Notes under the pieces: model-generated | Database searches by the model: none | What the model was told of the DNA's origin: nothing | Seen by the model: the letters and a program-made list of their open reading frames with translations, nothing else | Made by a program: the position numbers and the translations under genes | DNA from: an uncultured Lachnoclostridium sp. | GTDB lineage: Bacteria; Bacillota; Clostridia; Lachnospirales; Lachnospiraceae | NCBI GenBank assembly: GCA_905212635.1 | Contig: CAJMFH010000026.1 | Coordinates: 1-37,182 of the forward strand | Direction: 5' to 3' | DNA length: 37,182 bases | Shown here: positions 34,701-37,182 of the stretch, one piece after another | Layout: every line of letters begins with the position of its first letter | Numbering within the stretch: position 1 is the first letter of the stretch

Positions 34701-34980
34701 ATACTCCCGTCAATACCTCTCCCGCCTTACGGTTACCGGCTTTTACCCGCACCGTCACATGATTTTCTTTCCCGTCAAATACAGGGAAAAAGTCAAAATG
34801 AATGTCCTCGCTGGCTCCAAACCCCTTTACTTTCGTTCCTTCTTCATTGGAGATCACCAGCTGTTCCGAACTTTCGCCACCCTCTTCCACCTGTAGGATC
34901 AACCGTTCCAACGACAATTGCAGTTTGGGCTGTTGATATCGAAATTTTCCCTGTGCCAGTGACAAAATTTTTTCTTTCAT
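31711..34980 (-). CDS. Large DUF5717-type protein
   Basis: This 1089-residue soluble protein starts EKILSLAQGKFRYQQPKLQLS, the N-terminal signature I associate with DUF5717. A beta-rich N-terminal domain (about 20-130: FFPVFDGKENHVTVRVKAGN, VLTGVLYLVTD) is followed by a charged linker (about 185-225). Hundreds of residues of helical repeats follow. A beta segment near 580-640 (AHRIVCRTDKTIVRVAVVHDE; NYRIYFVDDNGYYHAG) interrupts them. No catalytic motif, signal peptide or membrane span is apparent. It is sandwiched between a membrane protein and a Hsp70-like protein in one operon, which suggests a scaffold or client-binding role. Function unknown. Confidence 0.8.
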   Translation of the reverse strand: MKEKILSLAQGKFRYQQPKLQLSLERLILQVEEGGESSEQLVISNEEGTKVKGFGASEDIHFDFFPVFDGKENHVTVRVKAGNRKAGEVLTGVLYLVTDCGEQTLPYKVRIVKSYLKDSLGRSISGYQEFVRYAKENFDQAVLLFYHRQFLDCYLETLEDKRLYQHLTKKNSKKQALKEFLVTHGDMEKEPVPEEKTPEAPKTETAEIKKPAGKRLQEKKQWKQLITAHLHYIMNSSRRDQWIEALRACFPMDYVLEGYLAYQKKDENGMQKYLSLVEGVTEPEEGASMEQVLRYLVTQYIKCKITKNELDKDEFYSEVRQYQSDGYQHIFCTVLLERMGYYQENVMGLWEDLNQLWADGCYSPYLYLYQAMILLQEPDLLVRLDPQTVGICRFALRYDLLTENEVLAISFLAAKKKKETPAILALLMGCYKKFHTTDTLHSICALLIRGEKQGPQYLKWFELGVKHHLRLTELYEYYMYSLGEEDFSNLDPAVYSYFEYENHLRDSVKAKFFRHIVENRETHPQEYAVYETAIHDYVIKQAENGKINVTLAYLYNELLPKEEDITQLADKLPEFIFAHRIVCRTDKTIVRVAVVHDEGGGEQNYRMQDGEAVVHIATPNYRIYFVDDNGYYHAGTVDYEIEKMCHLDDFAEMCYQYGADSLLVKLHLFSKILMEHVEISTKEAILIHELVRSDVLGVEYQHKGLLTLYDYYKSIGEDALLEEVIRDIDFHYISRERQAGILQTMIQYQMNEDALGVFRKYELTECTPKLILLLITWVLEEKQQKFDPYYMRICDFLYDKGEKNKVTLSYLLNYYMGDTKKLLEFYRAAEKGGVEIRDGALERLLGQALFTGAELPAFEEPFEEYYEYGDNRTLVKAYLAEISYEYLTGRLTLTVEWKNRIAKEGLATQNPVLVLAMLKYFSAQETLTANECEWTRFQLAECVAKGQYLAFMKDFKGKMEVPFEIENAQMIEWIAAAKGDVYIEINKEKLVPMRKILPDVYCFATILFTRETCEYRIFQGDMNVPVKTGELVGGEADPSAKPSFYRLLQEMSKAKENDAAQYDRLLRQLKEQKNGGALLQPLSWEGEAK

Positions 34981-34999
34981 CGTTACCCTCTCTTCTTCG

Positions 35000-35968
35000 C
35001 TATGCTGTACGTTCGATTCGCTTAATTAACGCACTCAGCAGTTTCTCTTCCAATTTTTGACATCCTGTCAGATGATAGGACGAAATCTGTTTTAATGTCT
35101 TCATCGTATATTGTAATGCGGCTCCTCTGTCCTTCTGCTCAAAGAAAAGCCAGTACGCAAATACTCTTTTTTCGTTTACTTCTTCATTTCCCTCCAGCAT
35201 ACTGCAAAATGGTTTGCCGTAAAACTGTGCTCTTGCCTCATTTTTCTGAATAATCACATGGTAAAATACCAGTTCCGCAAGCATCGGAAGATCGCTTTTT
35301 GACCATTTATCCGGCACATAATTTTCCAGATCGTCAATTACTTTTGACACCTGTGCATAGTCTCCTTTATCCAGATAATGGTAATACTTCAGCATCAGAT
35401 ATTTTTTATATATTCCAAGATCCGTCAGATGTCCGGTATATTCGACATCATTGACCTCAATCTCTGCCGGCTCTGTTCCTTTTTTTATCTCACCATAAAT
35501 GCGTTGGTATTCTTCCCGCAGCGCCCCGCCCGGATTATCCCCGACATTTTTTTTCTGCGTAAATACGAGATGAACCATAATAAAACACGTATACGCGATC
35601 ATCACGATCGCCATCGGCAGGGTAAAGGCATTGAATGGCATCCGCTTTGACGCAAACAGCTGCAACGACACCGTCTCCGTCACAAAAAGCGCAACTGCCA
35701 TCGAAAACGCACCATAGATCACACTACGTACTTTCGTAGGTTTCATATCAATCATCTGACATTTTATGTAAGGGCGTGGATCACACAGTCCAAAAGAGAA
35801 ATGCCGGCCCGACTTGCTAAGGCGCACCATAAAGAAGATAAATTCGTCAAATTGGAAACGGAATATCCCGCCGCCAACCAGATTTCCAATGGCTGCCGCC
35901 AGACCGATCCCCACATATCCGGTCAGCACTCCCCCCATTATCATAAAAAATTGTGCTACAATGCTCAT
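35000..35968 (-). CDS. Membrane protein with TPR-like tail, first gene of the DUF5717-type operon
   Basis: This 322-residue protein starts MSIVAQFFMIMGGVLTGYVG. It has one N-terminal hydrophobic segment (about 3-35) and two more near 95-115 and 127-150. The loop between holds FFMVRLSKSGRHFSFGLCDP. The C-terminal 170 residues are soluble and helical with TPR-like pairs (LKYYHYLDKGDYAQVSKVIDDLE; FYHVIIQKNEARAQFYGK). ATG 35968 is favoured over an upstream TTG at 36001. It probably anchors the operon's products at the membrane. Not a family I recognise. Confidence 0.78.
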   Translation of the reverse strand: MSIVAQFFMIMGGVLTGYVGIGLAAAIGNLVGGGIFRFQFDEFIFFMVRLSKSGRHFSFGLCDPRPYIKCQMIDMKPTKVRSVIYGAFSMAVALFVTETVSLQLFASKRMPFNAFTLPMAIVMIAYTCFIMVHLVFTQKKNVGDNPGGALREEYQRIYGEIKKGTEPAEIEVNDVEYTGHLTDLGIYKKYLMLKYYHYLDKGDYAQVSKVIDDLENYVPDKWSKSDLPMLAELVFYHVIIQKNEARAQFYGKPFCSMLEGNEEVNEKRVFAYWLFFEQKDRGAALQYTMKTLKQISSYHLTGCQKLEEKLLSALIKRIERTA

Positions 35969-36064
35969 TTCACGTTCCCGCCTTTCTCCATTCTGTAACA
36001 AAACAGACTTTCCTATCTAATATTGTATATAAAAGTATCCTTTTTGTAAATAGGAAAATTGTAG

Positions 36065-36250
36065 TGTAATAATTAAAACGGAAATTGAAACCAGCGCTTT
36101 CCATTCGGGACCGCTTTCGCTTAAAAGAACTCACGTAACGGCGCATGAGGGTATATTACACCCTCTATGCACCGACGGAGTTCTAAATTCCTCATGGAAA
36201 ACTCCGGTTTCATTTTTCTATTAATCATCACACTATTATTAATTATTACA
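36065..36250. repeat. Nested palindromic element with terminal inverted repeats (MITE-like)
   Basis: Perfect 12-base inverted repeats TGTAATAATTAA (36065-36076) and TTAATTATTACA (36239-36250) bound about 186 bases. Inside, GAAACC/GGTTTC (36087, 36206), TTTCCAT/ATGGAAA (36098, 36194), AGAACTC/GAGTTCT (36126, 36178), GCGCAT/ATGC and GAGGGT/ACCCTC (36147, 36160) nest to make one long hairpin. The right end touches the stop codon of the next gene (36251). It could be a non-autonomous mobile element or a structured RNA; no coding sequence is seen. Confidence 0.75.
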
Positions 36251-36784
36251 TTATAACGTAGTAAATAGCTGGAATATTCCAGCGAGGGTCAAAAATGCAG
36301 CAGAAATGTAATCAAATATTTTCCAATATCGAATTTGTTGTGCCAAAATAAGAAATGCAGCCGTCAATATTGTCACTAACGCAGGAAAAACATAGGCCTG
36401 ATTTCCATATTGTACCAGTCCGATTCCCACTAAAAAAGAATCCACGGACAGTACCGTCCCCATCCAGACCGCCTCCCATGTCTCGATTTTCTGCGAGAGA
36501 TCAAGATCGTAGTTGGTCTTTTCTTCTTCTTTTTTTATCTGCCACAATGCTTTCACTCCCATGACCGCCAGCAGCGTTCCGCCGGATGCCTGAATGGCAG
36601 CAATTGGCAGAATTTCCGAAAGCAGTCTGCCAAAGAGCACCGCCACCAATGCCGTCATTCCGGACACCAGCGAGATCATCCCCTTCGCCGGCAGCGGGAT
36701 CTTGATCTTCTGCGCTTTATATGCCATCCCTACCGCCCACGAATCCACCGTCGCCGACAGGGCAAGCAAAATGATCCATAACAT
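36251..36784 (-). CDS. MntP/YtaF-type membrane protein, probable Mn efflux
   Basis: This 177-residue protein has six hydrophobic segments in two similar halves. Each half starts with a membrane Asp in a small-residue helix: LSATVDSWAVGMAY (9-22) and VLSVDSFLVGIGL (about 114-126). This internal duplication is typical of MntP manganese efflux pumps and of the related sporulation protein YtaF. The central loop is charged (KKEEEKTNYDLD). ATG 36784 follows AAAGGAGGCTAACAC. No yybP-ykoY manganese riboswitch is evident in the preceding repeat-rich region, so MntP versus YtaF stays open. Confidence 0.82.
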   Translation of the reverse strand: MLWIILLALSATVDSWAVGMAYKAQKIKIPLPAKGMISLVSGMTALVAVLFGRLLSEILPIAAIQASGGTLLAVMGVKALWQIKKEEEKTNYDLDLSQKIETWEAVWMGTVLSVDSFLVGIGLVQYGNQAYVFPALVTILTAAFLILAQQIRYWKIFDYISAAFLTLAGIFQLFTTL

Positions 36785-36850
36785 GTGTTAGCCTCCTTTC
36801 CCATTTTTGTTTTCCTTTTGGACTTCCTTTAACGCCTATTTTCTCTTCCT

Positions 36851-36971
36851 CCGGGGTGCACGACTTCTCTCCCCACCAGCGACAGCTGCCGGCTTTGTTG
36901 ACGTTAGTCAACAACTTTATTGCCGGCGGTGTCCTGCCGCCGAAGTATAGCTGAGGGGGCATTTCCTTGCA
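36851..36971. repeat. Extragenic element, copy B, with a diverged CCGGGGTGCA unit
   Basis: Bases about 36910-36971 match copy A near 1254-1313 (shared TGCCGCCGA and GAGGGGGC). CCGGGGTGCACGACTTCTCT at 36851 is a diverged form of the tandem repeat starting at 36970. GTTGACGTTAGTCAAC (36897-36912) is a perfect palindrome. Confidence 0.55.
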
Positions 36972-37182
36972 CCACTGAAACAACTTGCTTTTCGCTTTTC
37001 CGGGGTGCACCACTTCTCTTCCCGCCGGCAGCTCACCTCTGAAATGACTTGCTTTTCGCTTTTCCGGGGTGCACCACTTCTCTTCCTGACAGCGGCTCAC
37101 CACTGAAACAACTTGATTTTTGCTTTCCCGGGGTGCACCACTTCTCTTCCCGCCGGCAGCTCACCTCTGAAATGACTTGCTT
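36970..37182. repeat. 64-bp tandem repeat array, alternating 128-bp dimer, running off the window
   Basis: Units begin at 36970, 37034, 37098 and 37162 (partial), exactly 64 bases apart, sharing CCGGGGTGCACCACTTCTCT. Units 1 and 3 share CACCACTGAAACAACTTG and end CCCGCCGGCAGCT. Units 2 and 4 share CACCTCTGAAATGACTTGC, and unit 2 ends CCTGACAGCGGCT. The real period is thus a 128-base A-B dimer. 64 is not a multiple of three, so coding is unlikely. Confidence 0.85.

Noticed and set aside
36717..37103. A 128-residue open frame on the minus strand across the repeat array and the start of the mntP-type gene
   Set aside because: It crosses a 64-base tandem repeat, so the frame shifts between units, it lacks a ribosome binding site, and it overlaps the clear start of a real gene.
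36785..37182. A yybP-ykoY manganese riboswitch before the mntP-type gene
   Set aside because: I could not find the conserved loops; the region is taken up by repeats. A covariance search would settle it.

Overview
The window looks like a chromosomal segment from a flagellated Clostridia bacterium, most likely Lachnospiraceae. The reasons are moderate GC, strong AGGAGG-type ribosome binding sites, a SCIFF peptide with its maturase, a mreB/mbl gene followed by two flagellar rod genes, a comF-yvyF pair, a TIGR04086-type membrane protein and a DUF5717-type gene cluster. No rRNA, tRNA, CRISPR array, integrase or transposase was seen. Most genes lie on the minus strand in long, tightly packed operons.

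Layout, left to right. 1-1224: the 3' part of pyrG and its terminator, on the plus strand. 1225-1587: a non-coding stretch with an extragenic repeat-like element and a cluster of TACCGTAA-type motifs. 1588-2392: a frameshifted nuclease-like gene. 2504-9511 (minus): an operon of recJ-like exonuclease, family 2 glycosyltransferase, MoxR ATPase, DUF58 protein and membrane transglutaminase. 9588-11780: a glycosyltransferase and UDP-galactopyranose mutase. 11799-15254: yvyF-like, comFC and recD2. 15333-18351: flgJ-like, flgG, flgF and mreB/mbl, read from a strong promoter at 18440-18467. 18512-20160: SCIFF maturase and SCIFF peptide. 20270-21061 (plus): a pnuC-type transporter behind a structured leader.

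21069-25352 (minus) is the most interesting region. It is a six-gene operon: a Cys-Gly repeat peptide (ACGX type), a radical SAM/SPASM maturase, a nitroreductase with a one-base frameshift in a C6 tract, an FMN/two-[4Fe-4S] fusion protein, a sirtuin of the SirTM type (catalytic His replaced by Gln) and a zinc-type macrodomain protein. Peptide modification and reversible ADP-ribosylation genes therefore share one transcription unit. A divergent HxlR regulator follows at 25664, separated from the peptide gene by a roughly 310-bp region full of inverted repeats.

26019-37182: a small membrane protein, a PHP-domain phosphoesterase (plus) converging on thiE, then a long minus-strand operon. Read in transcription order, that operon is a membrane protein, a 1089-residue DUF5717-type protein, a divergent Hsp70/actin-fold protein, a helical-repeat protein, a coiled-coil membrane protein, a CBS-pair protein and thiE. 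The right end has a palindromic MITE-like element, a MntP/YtaF-type membrane protein and a 64/128-bp tandem repeat running off the window.

Two coding genes carry single-base homopolymer frameshifts (A7 near 1715, C6 near 23878). Sequencing error, phase variation and real decay all need to be kept open for these. All family assignments come from reading motifs; no database search was run.
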